The position numbers and the translations under genes are program-made. A stretch of 64,000 nucleotides of DNA from assembly GCF_003589595.1 (NCBI RefSeq), contig NW_020654422.1, positions 2,181,029-2,245,028 of the forward strand, in the 5' to 3' direction. The notes below the pieces were generated by a model. The model ran no database searches. It was given only the letters and a program-made list of their open reading frames with translations, and was not told the origin of the DNA. The DNA is from Hyposmocoma kahamanoa (Eukaryota > Arthropoda > Insecta > Lepidoptera > Cosmopterigidae). Of the stretch, positions 23,701 through 30,726 are shown piece by piece. Each line of letters opens with the position of its first letter. The first letter of the stretch is position 1.

Positions 23701-26700
23701 CCTTCTTTAATTTGGCGTATGTTTGAAATTACTCGCACAGGTAGAAGTTATGTGTGTAGACATCACTTTCATAATAACGCTCTTTCCAAACACTTGATCA
23801 GAAAAGACACCATAGAATGATAAGGTTAGGGTGTTAACGAAAAATAAAAGTGTTAAAGAAACATCGTTGTAAATACAGCCTACAATCGAGGAGACAGTAG
23901 TACCATACTGTGAGTAGTATTATGAATGACAATGACTTAATGTTACACTTTGTTTCAGGAATATGGCAGCGAAAGCCCATCACCAAACACAAGACGAGTA
24001 TACATAGCATATCTAGATTCAGTACATTTCTTCCAACCACGGCAGTACCGGACTGCCGTTTACCACGAGATTCTCCTAGGCTATTTAGACTATGCCAAGC
24101 AGCTTGGCTACACGATGGCTCATATTTGGGCTTGTCCTCCTTCAGAAGGCGACGACTACATATTCCACTGCCACCCTCCCGAACAAAAAATCCCTAAACC
24201 TAAAAGACTACAGGAGTGGTATAAGAAAATGTTAGACAAGGGTATAATAGAAAGGATAATTTTAGACTACAAGGATATTCTTAAGCAAGCAATGGAGGAT
24301 AACATCTCTTCGGCGGCTGAGCTGCCGTACTTTGAGGGAGATTTCTGGCCCAATGTACTCGAGGAATCCATCAAAGAGCTGGACCAAGAGGAAGAGGAGA
24401 AGAGAAAACAGGCTGAAGCCGCAGAGGCAGTGGTCAGTGTTCTGCTATACATATTTCATAACCGTATTACTCACATTATTATGTAGTGCTTTTAGTATTA
24501 ACCCTGTAGATATTATTAAATTCGTAGCACATAGAAAAATTGGTAATGTCCATTAGTTCGTTCCGTGGCTTAGTTGGCATAGCGACTGGCACGGTTTGCT
24601 GGAAGACGTTGGTTCGAATCCAGCCGGATCGAAGGATTTTTTTGGACTAATTAATTTAAATTTAGAATATCGAAAAGTGAACAGAGGATACTTTAGTACG
24701 TGGCCGGTATGCGCATGTAAACAAGTAGCAGCACGTTGTTTGCTTAATTCACTGTAAATGCTCCAATAAAAATGCATTTTAGATATTCCAGTCGTCGGAG
24801 GAGAACGAGCAAGGCCCTGACGGTAAAAAGAAAGGTCAGAAGAAGGCGAAGAAGTCGAACAAGTCGAAGGCCGCTCAGCGTAAGAATAGCAAGAAGCAAA
24901 GCGACCAGCAGCAGGGTAGTGATCTCAGTGCAAAGATATTCGCCACCATGGAGAAACACAAGGAAGTATTCTTTGTGATCAGGCTACATTCCGCGCAGTC
25001 CGCTGCCAGCTTAGCAGTAAGTATAGTATCATCATTAGCATCATTATCATATCAATAGTGCATTACGTAATCTAAACAATTGTACTGTTTCTTACAGCCT
25101 ATCCAGGACCCGGATCCGCTAGTAAACTGCGATCTCATGGACGGCCGCGACGCCTTCCTAACAATGGCGCGCGACCGTCACTACGAGTTCTCGTCGACAC
25201 GACGCGCTCGATTCTCGACCCTCTGCATGCTGTACGAGCTCCACAACCAGGGACAAGACAAATTCGTGTACACATGCAACACCTGCAAGTCGCATGTGGA
25301 GACGCGTTACCACTGCACCGTGTGCGACGATTTCGACCTGTGCGTGCCTTGCCACGAGAAAGAAGGCCACCCACACAAGATGGAGAAGCTGGGACTGGAC
25401 CTGGACGTGGGTTCGTCACCGGGAGACATGAAGCAGGCCAACCCTCAAGAGGCTCGCAAACAGTCCATCCAGCGCTGCATCCAGTCGCTGGTACACGCGT
25501 GCCAATGCCGCGACGCCAACTGCCGCCTGCCCTCGTGCCAGAAGATGAAGCGTGTGGTACAACACACCAAGATCTGCAAGCGCAAGACCAAGGGCGATTG
25601 CCCCATCTGCAAGCAGCTGATTGCACTGTGCTGCTACCATGCAAAGCATTGCCAAGAAACAAAGTGCTCAGTGCCGTTCTGCAGCAGCATCAAGCAGAAG
25701 TTAAAGCAGCAGCAAGTGCAGCAGCGAGTGCAGCAGCAACAGTTGCTGCGCCGGCGAATGGCCGCCATGAACACGCGCGGCGCGGCGCCCGGTGCCTCTT
25801 CGCCGCCCGCGCCGCAGCTAGCCAGCCCGCCGCCTTCCAAGCCGCAAGCCCACGCGCTACCTCACAACGTGCAGAAGGCGCTGCAACAGGTAAGGCGCTT
25901 GTACGATGTTAACAGGGTATACAATAGGTAGCAAAACTTAAATTAATTTTACAACGAGAGCTTTCTACTCTTTAACTTACATAATTTTCGTAACACGAGT
26001 CACTTTACCCCGCAGGTGCAGGAAGAAGCGGCCAGACAACAGGCGCCGTCGTACGGCAAGCAAGCGGCCATCGGCGGCATGGGCGGCGCGCGGGGGGCCG
26101 AATGGGCCGCGCGGTACCGTGCGCCGCCACCGCTGCACCACACCGCGCACGTGACGCACCCCACGCACGCGTCTCACGCGCCACACGGCGGCCACCCGCC
26201 GCACGTGGCGCGCCTGCCGCACCACGCCGCGCACGCGGCGCCGTCGGCGGGGCCCACGCACGCGCCCGTGGCCGTGGCGCTGCAGGGGCCCGCCGCGCCG
26301 CCGCATCCCCACCCCGTGCCGCAACCCCACGCGCCCAACCAAATGCAGGTCGGTGCTTCACTCCAGTGCCGAGTACCACCAGTAATCGATCCAAGCCGAT
26401 TCGATATTCACCGTGACTTACGTCAACAGCAACGAGCGCCCGCGCCGCAGCAGCCGCAGTCGCAGCCACAGATGCACCAACGCGCGCTGCAGCAGCTCAT
26501 GGCCACACTGCGCTCGCCCACCAGCCACAATCAGCAACAGGAGATCCTGCAGATTCTCAAGTCCAACCCGCAGCTTATGGCTGCCTTCATCAAGCAACGA
26601 CAAGTCAGTTGAAATTTTTTTTTGGATTTCTTACACGTTTCTCACATCCCTTGGAGCTGTTACTGATGTATTTATTATTTTACTTATTTCATATTTCGTT

Positions 26701-27511
26701 ACTCGGACATTGAAAATGTGGTTGTATAATTCTTGTTTGAATATAGTAGCGAATGTTATTAAATTACTACATACTCTTATTTAACTTAAGTGTATTGAAT
26801 TATCGTTTTATTAGCAAAACGCCCAAAATCAACAACAAGCCGCGGGCGGCGTGGGCGGCGTCGGTGGCGTAGGTGGAGTAGGCGGCGTCGGCTTAGGCGG
26901 CGGTGTGCCACAGCAACAGCACATGCTGCAGCCGCAGCAGCAGCAGCGATTGCAACAGATGCAGCACATGCACACGCAGCAAACTCAGGTAAGTACGAAA
27001 CGCTCTATTGACGTGCCGATGCCGGCGACGGCGACGGCGTCATGGCTCAGTTTCTCACGCAAAAGCTTTTCAGCAGATCGGCGGAGTGAGCGGGGTCGGA
27101 GGCGTAGGAGTGAGCGGCGTGGGCATGGGCGGTGTGGGCGGCGTGGGCGGCGGTGGTGTAGGGTCGGTGGGCATGGGCCACACACAGGCCGGTTGGTTCA
27201 AGCAGCAGGCGCCCGTGGCCGGCGGGCTAATGGGCATGCGCGCGCCGTACGGCGGCGCAGGCGTGGGCGGCGTTGGCGGCGTGGGCGCTGTGGGCCCGGG
27301 CGGCGCCAGGCTCAGCGCCCGCTACTTCGGCGCGGGTGGCGGCGTGGTGGCGCGCTCCCCGCCCGCCACGCCGTCGCCGCGCCCGCCCACGCCGTCGGAG
27401 CTGCTGCTGCTGCGCCAATCGCCCGCGCCATTGCAGCCGCCGCCGCCAGACGACCAGCTGCCGCCTATGACGCCGCAGGACCAGCTCACCAAGTTCGTGG
27501 AGCAGTTGTAG
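3417..27511 (+). CDS. nej: CBP/p300 histone acetyltransferase and transcriptional co-activator (nejire), 19 exons, 5' end missing
   Basis: The protein acetylates histones and transcription factors and bridges activators to the transcription machinery in the nucleus. Exons: 3417-3643, 4859-5045, 5192-5355, 6571-7104, 7184-7322, 9380-9546, 16116-16334, 16457-16575, 16790-18122, 18332-18489, 20683-20763, 21506-21824, 22207-22350, 23959-24432, 24783-25016, 25098-25889, 26016-26603, 26815-26988 and 27074-27511. All have AG/GT borders and matching phases, giving 2,162 residues plus stop. Domains by window residue: N-terminal conserved segment 1-20, TAZ1 about 317-410, KIX 566-650, bromodomain 929-1050, PHD/RING 1050-1130, HAT 1130-1500, ZZ 1553-1595, TAZ2 1614-1697, NCBD 1916-1959. 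The C terminus ends KFVEQL, close to the KFVEGL of vertebrate CBP. The first codon of exon 3417 is split, so at least one upstream coding exon exists; none was found in 1-3416. Confidence 0.97.
3644..4858 (+). other. CBP intron (3644-4858) with one dispersed repeat fragment
   Basis: AT-rich intron. Positions 4501-4550 carry a fragment of a repeat family (CTTTCAAATTGTG...GAGTTACGACAGTA) also present at 36760-36960 and 54337-54388. The two short open frames around 3790-3990 look like chance and match nothing I know. Confidence 0.7.
4859..5045 (+). CDS. nej: CBP exon B
   Basis: Acceptor TTTCACAG, donor CAAG|GTATGT. Phase 0 in, phase 1 out. It encodes a low-complexity Ser/Pro/Gly/Asn/Met linker ([17 protein letters not shown]...) of the kind found upstream of TAZ1. 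Assignment rests on frame continuity with the neighbouring exons. Confidence 0.9.
5192..5355 (+). CDS. nej: CBP exon C
   Basis: Acceptor TCTTTTTAG, donor CACAG|GTCAGT. The leading GA completes the glycine codon split at 5045. It encodes a Gly/Asn/Met-rich linker ending in a His-rich run ([14 protein letters not shown]). Out phase 0. Confidence 0.9.
5356..6570 (+). other. CBP intron with RTE-type LINE remnant
   Basis: Besides the LINE remnant at 6100-6280, the intron contains TATTCGGC-rich sequence at 5548-5600 that resembles 29123-29210, suggesting another dispersed repeat. No exon was seen. Confidence 0.6.
6100..6280 (+). pseudogene. RTE/BovB-type LINE, 3' end of reverse transcriptase ORF, broken
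   Basis: The frame reads [11 protein letters not shown], then a stop where this family has Trp, then CHVERMN...[11 protein letters not shown] and PRSTYLNQ. This pattern (RIEKGMLRW-GHVERM) is the C-terminal signature of RTE-type LINEs abundant in Lepidoptera. It is a short decayed fragment in the same orientation as CBP. Confidence 0.75.
6571..7104 (+). CDS. nej: CBP exon D: Pro/Ala/Gly-rich linker and first half of TAZ1
   Basis: Acceptor GATGTTTCAG, donor CAA|GTGAGT, phase 0 at both ends. The first two-thirds is a strongly GC-rich Pro/Ala/Gly/Gln linker. From 6943 it encodes TAZ1: [20 protein letters not shown], then Cys and His ligands in [26 protein letters not shown]1 binds zinc and the transactivation domains of many transcription factors. 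Long antisense frames here follow from GC content and are not genes. Confidence 0.97.
7184..7322 (+). CDS. nej: CBP exon E: second half of TAZ1
   Basis: Acceptor CTACTTTCAG, donor AACG|GTAAGT. It encodes [20 protein letters not shown] and [16 protein letters not shown], the remaining zinc ligands of TAZ1. In phase 0, out phase 1. Only 79 bp of intron separate it from the previous exon. Confidence 0.97.
7545..7850 (-). repeat. Dispersed repeat copy, inverted relative to copy at 60.4-60.8 kb
   Basis: Read on the minus strand this contains CAATTGTTTCACTTC, GAGCTTTGCTATAATGGA, TAATTAGATGTT and TCATCTCTATTTC in the same order as the plus strand from 60430 to 60800. Similarity extends with gaps through most of the interval. 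It has no conserved coding capacity and is probably a non-autonomous element. I cannot fix its ends without an alignment. Confidence 0.75.
7963..9230 (+). mobile_element. mariner element, inactive, 1,268 bp, TA target duplication
   Basis: The ends are imperfect inverted repeats of about 28 bp: left CATAGGGAGCACTATAAATT and right, reverse-complemented, CGTGTGGCGCACTATAAGTT, both followed by TTCCGGAA. Length is typical of mariner. TA dinucleotides flank it at 7961-7962 and 9231-9232. Removing the element and one TA restores 31 bases identical to 60781-60811, a natural empty copy of the target. The element lies within CBP intron 5 on the gene's strand. Confidence 0.95.
8105..9180 (+). pseudogene. 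mariner transposase, broken (DD34D)
   Basis: The first part encodes the DNA-binding region up to HKHLGVKKL and then a stop at 8468-8470. The frame continues ([13 protein letters not shown]), meets a second stop near 8577, and continues with the catalytic segments [35 protein letters not shown] and YSPDLAPCD. These supply the three Asp residues with the D34D spacing of mariner. A frameshift follows CDLF near 8985, and the C-terminal [12 protein letters not shown] is in another frame. The enzyme would cut and paste mariner DNA; this copy cannot make it. Confidence 0.92.
9380..9546 (+). CDS. nej: CBP exon F
   Basis: Acceptor CATTTGTCCTCAG, donor AAG|GTACGT. The leading CG completes an Ala codon with the G at 7322. 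It encodes an Ala/Pro/Gly-rich linker ([16 protein letters not shown]...) between TAZ1 and KIX and ends GADMK. Out phase 0. Confidence 0.9.
10357..10399. repeat. Hairpin, 19-bp stem
   Basis: AATTTTACAAACCTAACGC (10357-10375) pairs with 10381-10399 across a 5-base loop with one mismatch. It lies just before the MITE fragment at 10439. Confidence 0.8.
10439..10570 (+). repeat. Truncated copy of the hAT-like MITE at 57543
   Basis: The plus strand from CATTGACCTACC through GGACGTCGGGT, CGCTAAAAAGTGTCCGCA and CTGACAGCGCG matches the reverse complement of 57600-57770. The far terminal inverted repeat is not recognisable. Confidence 0.75.
11674..11706. repeat. AT microsatellite
   Basis: About 16 uninterrupted AT units preceded by a short GT run (11658-11668). 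Confidence 0.95.
12043..12410 (+). repeat. A-tailed dispersed repeat, copy with expanded 18-bp tandem unit
   Basis: It begins AGCTCCCTGTGAACGAG and ends in TATTATAAAAAAAA. The same sequence order occurs at 55315-55597: GTTCGTCCAGGG, CCGCCAAGCAGTAATG, AAGGGTGCTGGTGA, GATCTTTGCGATTTAAAG and TTCGTCCTGTCACTT. The A-tail suggests retrotransposition. The class is unknown to me. Confidence 0.85.
12084..12173 (+). repeat. Tandem 18-bp repeat, five units
   Basis: The unit TTACCTATTTCTGCCGCC occurs five times with small changes (the T at the junction alternates with G; the last unit reads TATATCTACC). The copy at 55 kb has one unit only. Confidence 0.93.
12723..13297. mobile_element. GC-rich TIR element
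   Basis: Left AGAACTCATGGAGCGGTTTT with CGCCCG and GGTTGCGGG is repeated inverted at 13253-13297 (CCCGCAACCGCAGC ... AAAACCGCTTCGTGAGTTCT). A third related inverted segment ends near 12901, so the element looks like a partial duplication. It stands out as a GC-rich island within an AT-rich intron. Confidence 0.7.
13431..13508. repeat. Perfect 78-bp palindrome with internal duplication
   Basis: Starts CTGCCCTATATTGTAAGTAC and ends with its reverse complement. The core GTACTATCTGTATAGTACTT occurs twice, so it is both a palindrome and a tandem repeat. It can form a long hairpin. Confidence 0.95.
13756..14170 (-). pseudogene. LINE 3' end, minus strand
   Basis: On the minus strand an open frame (14033-13830) reads [20 protein letters not shown] and then [12 protein letters not shown], matching the C-terminal region of reverse transcriptases in insect LINEs. 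It is followed by a tail of (ATTCAA)n at about 13760-13790. The rest of the element is absent. Confidence 0.75.
16116..16334 (+). CDS. nej: CBP exon G
   Basis: Acceptor GTGCTCACAG, donor CTG|GTGAGT, phase 0 both sides. It encodes [13 protein letters not shown], matching the conserved QKAYAALGLP of CBP upstream of KIX, then Gly/Val and Pro-rich sequence and a poly-Gln-rich end. Confidence 0.95.
16457..16575 (+). CDS. nej: CBP exon H: start of KIX domain
   Basis: Acceptor TTTTTTGTAG, donor AAACT|GTAAGT. It encodes [20 protein letters not shown], the first helices of KIX, which binds phosphorylated CREB, Myb and similar activators. In phase 0, out phase 2. Confidence 0.97.
16790..18122 (+). CDS. 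nej: CBP exon I: KIX remainder, linker, bromodomain start
   Basis: Acceptor ATCTCGTAG, donor AAG|GTAAGC. The G at 16790 completes a Leu codon and the exon continues [12 protein letters not shown] ... [19 protein letters not shown], the end of KIX. A 300-residue Gln/Pro/Gly/Ser/Ala linker follows, with acidic patches and IKQEP and IKQEIKEEP sites that resemble sumoylation motifs (psi-K-x-E). The bromodomain starts near 17820 ([20 protein letters not shown]) and includes [20 protein letters not shown] and the acetyl-lysine-binding Asn in AWLYNRKNS. At 1,333 bp it is the largest exon. Confidence 0.97.
18332..18489 (+). CDS. nej: CBP exon J: bromodomain end and start of PHD/RING region
   Basis: Acceptor AATCCACAG, donor AACAG|GTTAGT. 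It encodes [20 protein letters not shown] and [20 protein letters not shown]. Phase 0 in, phase 2 out. Confidence 0.97.
18490..20682 (+). other. CBP intron, 2.2 kb, no gene seen
   Basis: AT-rich, with an AT microsatellite at 18954-19002. Several short frames match nothing I know. Confidence 0.7.
18954..19002. repeat. AT microsatellite
   Basis: Imperfect run of AT units interrupted by AACAT and ATTAT. Confidence 0.9.
20683..20763 (+). CDS. nej: CBP exon K: PHD/RING region
   Basis: Acceptor GTGTCCGATAG, donor CAGAC|GTGAGT. The first A completes Arg of YQNR, and the exon reads [20 protein letters not shown], matching the CEKCF-EIQGE-VTLGDDP segment of CBP. It is 81 nt and lies alone between two introns. 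Confidence 0.96.
20764..21505 (+). other. CBP intron, 742 bp, no gene seen
   Basis: AT-rich. Contains a short duplication of TAAATAAATTTATTATAAAA at 20800-20830. Confidence 0.7.
21506..21824 (+). CDS. nej: CBP exon L: PHD and start of HAT
   Basis: Acceptor ACATTTGCAG, donor AAG|GTACGT. It encodes [20 protein letters not shown] and CCENCLKQ (zinc ligands), then the HAT N-terminal part [16 protein letters not shown] and ending [13 protein letters not shown] sequence (here IRVVASSDK). Phase 2 in, phase 0 out. Confidence 0.97.
22207..22350 (+). CDS. nej: CBP exon M: HAT domain
   Basis: Acceptor TGTTTTTCAG, donor CAG|GTATGA, phase 0 both sides. It encodes [20 protein letters not shown] and [20 protein letters not shown] followed by FFGMHVQ, nearly identical to vertebrate CBP in this part of the acetyltransferase. 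The exon is 48 codons. Confidence 0.97.
22351..23958 (+). other. CBP intron, 1.6 kb
   Basis: AT-rich. A minus-strand open frame at 23434-23147 (95 codons) carries [17 protein letters not shown] and [18 protein letters not shown] do not recognise it; it could be the residue of a transposon ORF or chance. Confidence 0.6.
23959..24432 (+). CDS. nej: CBP exon N: catalytic core of the acetyltransferase
   Basis: Acceptor ACTTTGTTTCAG, donor GTG|GTCAGT, phase 0 both sides. It encodes [60 protein letters not shown] and [17 protein letters not shown]. The Trp of HIWACPP and Tyr of KRLQEWY correspond to the catalytic-site Trp and Tyr known for p300. The exon ends in the acidic [14 protein letters not shown] helix. 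Confidence 0.98.
24558..24640 (+). repeat. tRNA-derived SINE or pseudo-tRNA in CBP intron
   Basis: The segment has an A-box-like TGGCTTAGTTGG, a B-box GGTTCGAATCC, a good T arm and a 6-of-7 acceptor stem. The anticodon loop would be ACGGTTT, lacking the invariant U33. So it reads as a decayed tRNA or SINE head rather than a working tRNA. It lies in the 350-bp intron 24433-24782. Confidence 0.7.
24783..25016 (+). CDS. nej: CBP exon O: HAT autoinhibitory loop and following segment
   Basis: Acceptor AATGCATTTTAG, donor GCA|GTAAGT, phase 0. It encodes a lysine-rich stretch ([20 protein letters not shown]) equivalent to the autoacetylated regulatory loop of p300, then [20 protein letters not shown]. 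Longer frames in another phase here are shadows. Confidence 0.95.
25098..25889 (+). CDS. nej: CBP exon P: end of HAT, ZZ and TAZ2
   Basis: Acceptor CTGTTTCTTACAG, donor CAG|GTAAGG, phase 0. It opens [22 protein letters not shown] zinc finger: [20 protein letters not shown] and [19 protein letters not shown]2: [57 protein letters not shown] and CSVPFC. A Gln/Arg-rich coiled segment and a Pro/Ala linker end the exon. ZZ binds the histone H3 tail and TAZ2 binds activators such as p53 and E1A in the vertebrate protein. Confidence 0.98.
26016..26603 (+). CDS. nej: CBP exon Q: His-rich linker and NCBD
   Basis: Acceptor TTACCCCGCAG, donor CAA|GTCAGT, phase 0. The first half is unusual: about 70 residues dominated by His, Ala and Pro (for example [20 protein letters not shown]). 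From 26472 it encodes the nuclear receptor co-activator binding domain: [34 protein letters not shown] and IKQRQ. Positions 26349-26429 inside the exon could be spliced out in frame (see findings). Confidence 0.95.
26815..26988 (+). CDS. nej: CBP exon R: Gly-Val repeat and poly-Gln segment
   Basis: Acceptor GTTTTATTAG, donor CAG|GTAAGT, phase 0. It encodes five consecutive GGV/GGVG units followed by Gln/His/Met-rich sequence ([18 protein letters not shown]). Composition matches the C-terminal Gln-rich tail of CBP. Confidence 0.9.
27074..27511 (+). CDS. nej: CBP exon S: C terminus and stop
   Basis: Acceptor AAAAGCTTTTCAG after an 85-bp intron. It encodes more Gly-Val-rich sequence ([20 protein letters not shown]), a Pro/Ser segment with SELLLLRQS, and the terminus [10 protein letters not shown] followed by TAG. 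That terminus matches the DTLEKFVEGL end of vertebrate CBP, which supports this as the true 3' coding exon. Confidence 0.95.
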   Translation, partial: QIGGVSGVGGVGVSGVGMGGVGGVGGGGVGSVGMGHTQAGWFKQQAPVAGGLMGMRAPYGGAGVGGVGGVGAVGPGGARLSARYFGAGGGVVARSPPATPSPRPPTPSELLLLRQSPAPLQPPPPDDQLPPMTPQDQLTKFVEQL

Positions 27512-27764
27512 TGTACATAGCCGAGGGGTGGCGCGTCGCCTTGTAACATATAAGCTAAGCTGTCGCGACCGTCGCCCGCTATCCCTCGTCCGATCCTTAT
27601 TTATTGAAGATGAAGTGTAGCGAGGGCCGTTAATGATTGAGTATTACGAATCGAGCGCTCAATGTACAAAATGTAAATATGAGAGGAGTGCGTTCTGTCC
27701 GCTTCTGCGTAGCGTAAGTTGTTCGTAGTGTAGGTACATTATGATACTTATTCTGTTTATTGTA

Positions 27765-27770
27765 ATTAAA
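27765..27770 (+). terminator. Candidate poly(A) signal for CBP (ATTAAA)
   Basis: ATTAAA lies 254 bases after the stop codon, followed by T-rich and GT-containing sequence. A second candidate AATAAA is at 28050-28055. Confidence 0.45.
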
Positions 27771-28416
27771 TCATTTTATAATATAATTATGTGATCATTA
27801 TAATACTGTTGTTTTTGTTCAACCTACTTCAGATATTTACCTATTATGTAATCTACGGACATTTTGTGTTTCGGCTGTCGTCGGGTTTCTATTCAGTTGC
27901 ACGGCCTTTTCTTCATTATACAGATACGTATACGGACTTGCTACTACATTTTATGCTATTATTGAATGCTAAAGTCACAGGCACAAGGACTACAAACTTT
28001 GTTTGCTTTGTTATATTTGTATTACATAATATAATACTTTATTGCACCAAATAAATACATCAGAAATTCATACATTAACAGAAAGTGAGGCAGTGAGAGC
28101 TAAGGTTATAAGCGGGCAATAAATAGCATGCAAGAGATAATGCGGAAGAAATAAAAATTAGTAAACTTAGTTTTTTCCAAAATTTTAAAATTAATCATTT
28201 GTATTTTCTCATTTTATTTTGATGTTGTTCCATGGCATTTTAATCTTTATAATTTTTGTGTCATCTAAATCGTTAAATTTGGAAAAGCCCGTAAAAACTT
28301 GCAGCAACTTGATACTGGTTTAATCTTAAAAATAGCACCGCCAGTAAGCAAAAATACATGAAGTTAACATACGGATAGCCAAAATACCCACGAAAATGTA
28401 AATTTTTTCCATGAAC

Positions 28417-28550
28417 AGGTCACACCGCGCGCGAAAGAAACTTTGCCTCAAGTAGCCGCGGCTACTAAGCTAACCGAGCTAAGGTCGCATAGGTGGTTGC
28501 ATGCAGCTACGTCAGTTTAAGCTAACTTAGCTTCGCTCGCGGTGTGTCCT
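28417..28550. mobile_element. Short MITE
   Basis: Left AGGTCACACCGCGCGCGAA is repeated inverted at the right end (TTCGCTCGCGGTGTGTCCT). The interior includes the palindrome TAGCCGCGGCTA. It is only 134 bp. Confidence 0.8.
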
Positions 28551-28907
28551 GCGCTTAATTTTGATCCATTTCTAGAAGATATAATAACACGACGCTCTTT
28601 TTATGAATATTAGCCCCATCGAGTATATTATACTGTGTTGGTCATACCGGAAAATTGTAGGTTATTTAAAATAAAATGTTAAAAGAAGATATTATAAACA
28701 TTTTATTCTCAGTGGCAACATCTGTTGTCTTCTGAGGAAACCAAGGTCGATTTAGTTCCTTGAGTTACGAATCAATATGAGTCTTCAAATGCAGAATTTA
28801 ATCAAAATTCACAAAAAAGGGTCAAACACGGCACGGTAGGAACATCAAAATTTGGGGCTTATTATTGGGTCTTGGAGTAGGACCACTTTGGGTAGTTAAA
28901 ACTGCTT

Positions 28908-29110
28908 TTTAACCGACTTCAAAAAGGAGGTTCTCAATTCGACTGTTTTATTTTTATGTATGTTACGCGATAACTCCGCCATTTGTGGACCGATTTTGAG
29001 GATTCTTTTTTGTTGGAAAGTGGGCACCTCAAAGTGGTCCCATTTAAATCTGAAGAAAATAATCGACCTTTAAGGGCGGCAAACTAGGGGTTGAATGACT
29101 TTTGAGGTTA
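28908..29110 (+). repeat. Dispersed lepidopteran repeat, plus copy
   Basis: Contains CCGACTTCAAAAAGGAGGTT, ACGCGATAACTCCGCC and GACCGATTTTGAGGATTC. A minus copy lies at 48400-48600. I recall this sequence type as widespread in moth genomes; its class is not certain to me. Confidence 0.8.
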
Positions 29111-29449
29111 TAACTAGAATACTTGAAACGAATATTCGACTTATTCGGTCTGCTTTTTGCTATTCAGCCGAATAGAATCACATCGGCTCATATATTCGGC
29201 TCAATACCGTTTGTATTTAAGTTCATGAAAGTTAATAATTCTGAAGTCAAATGAGGCTATCAGCGATAAATGGTGTAACCATAGATTTAGTATATGGTGT
29301 AACATAAGCACGTAATAATTATTTGATATTTTTATGTAAAAAAATTAATTAATAATTAAACAGTTTTTATACAAAAAAATAGCATCCAAATATCTAATAT
29401 TTATACAGTTACTTATAAATCTGCCAACTACTAAAATCACGGAAATGTG

Positions 29450-29720
29450 CGATGGAATTGCATGATTTAATTCCACCTGTCCATCATCGGGGGACTAGAC
29501 ATAGGCTGGGGTTCCACCCCTATGTTGTGTATATACACACGAAGCGTTTTGCTTCCATATTTATATGATGAGCAGCTAAGAATTACACTGAATTCTCTGC
29601 CTGCAGACTTATTCCCCGAATGCTATAACTTGTGTCATTATTTTAGTGTATGCTACATCGTCGACCTCGTCGTCACAATCAGATGATTTGGAGGTCAAAT
29701 GCGCATTCTTTTTTATTAAA
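29450..29720 (+). pseudogene. LINE 3' end (reverse transcriptase C-terminus), plus strand
   Basis: Frames read ELHDLIPPVHHRGTRHRLGF, HTKRFASIFI and, after a shift, LNSLPADLFPECYNL, resembling the C-terminal R-T-SF---LWNSLP signature of non-LTR elements. Related copies are at 31800-32005 and split around 60270-60930. Confidence 0.75.
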
Positions 29721-30726
29721 AAATCTAGTGGTTGTTACCATTTTCCGTAAACAGTTTTTAAACAAAATAATACTAATTAGTATAAAAAACGATTTAATTA
29801 TAGTCTTGTGACAATGTTAAAATAAACATTAAGGTATTGTTTAATATTAGTTTTAACATGTTGATGTAAGGCTTAAAAAATTTCAACTTAAATATTCATC
29901 ACGATTTTATATTCATATCATACATTCCTTTCCCATACAGGACGCGACAGAAACTTAGAATTGACACATTATTATAGGACAAAATAATATATGTATTTTA
30001 AAATTAAGAGTCACTACAAAGTGGTAGCTTACGAGACCAGTGCAAATAAATGCTGATAAGTAATAACGTGTTAACTCGCAAAATTGAGAATTTAAAGCTA
30101 ATTTGTTCTTGTCGTCTTGTCCACATTATACAAACATAGGCTAAGTGATTTGAAACGTCCGAATATTACAAAGAAACAGTAGACTTCATTAACCAAACTA
30201 CGAAAAACATCTTTAGGCGCCATTTTCTCAAAACTATAATCATGTTGGTTGGCACGTTGTTGCTTATCAGCATCATTACAAGACGCAGTAGTCGTGATCT
30301 CTCAACATATGTTTTCCTCTAACCACCTCTAAACCAGTATGAACATCATCTAGAGAAAATTTAGTGAAACATTTTTAGTTTAGTTTATATTGTAAAGGAA
30401 CATACTAATAAATATAAACAAAAAATGTAAACATGCAGTCTGGTATTTAAAGCTAAAAGACAATAAATATTAATTTTTACATAAAAGTTATATGATGAAA
30501 ATCACAAGAGAACACTATTATGTACATACATTAGCAAAAGCTTTGTGACATCTTGTACGAGAATGCCTTAATTATTTCACACGCATAATTTAAAAAAATG
30601 CTGGCCCAGAACAAGCTTTTCGAGTACTTTAATTTAAAAAAGTTAAGTATCAAAGTATTCCACAAATATTAAAGGTAACCGTCTTACAATTCTAACTTTA
30701 CCACTCAAAAGAGTTCCATCGCAATA

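Noticed and set aside
24558..24640. Functional tRNA gene
   Set aside because: The anticodon loop lacks U33, and the D and acceptor stems have mismatches. It is better explained as a SINE or pseudo-tRNA.
26005..26469. Minus-strand frame of 154 codons over CBP exon Q
   Set aside because: Low-complexity Ala/Arg shadow of the His/Pro-rich coding strand.
26851..27546. Plus-strand 231-codon frame reading through the intron after 26988
   Set aside because: It leaves the CBP frame and becomes Arg-rich. Splicing 26988 to 27074 has good signals and leads to the conserved KFVEQL terminus.
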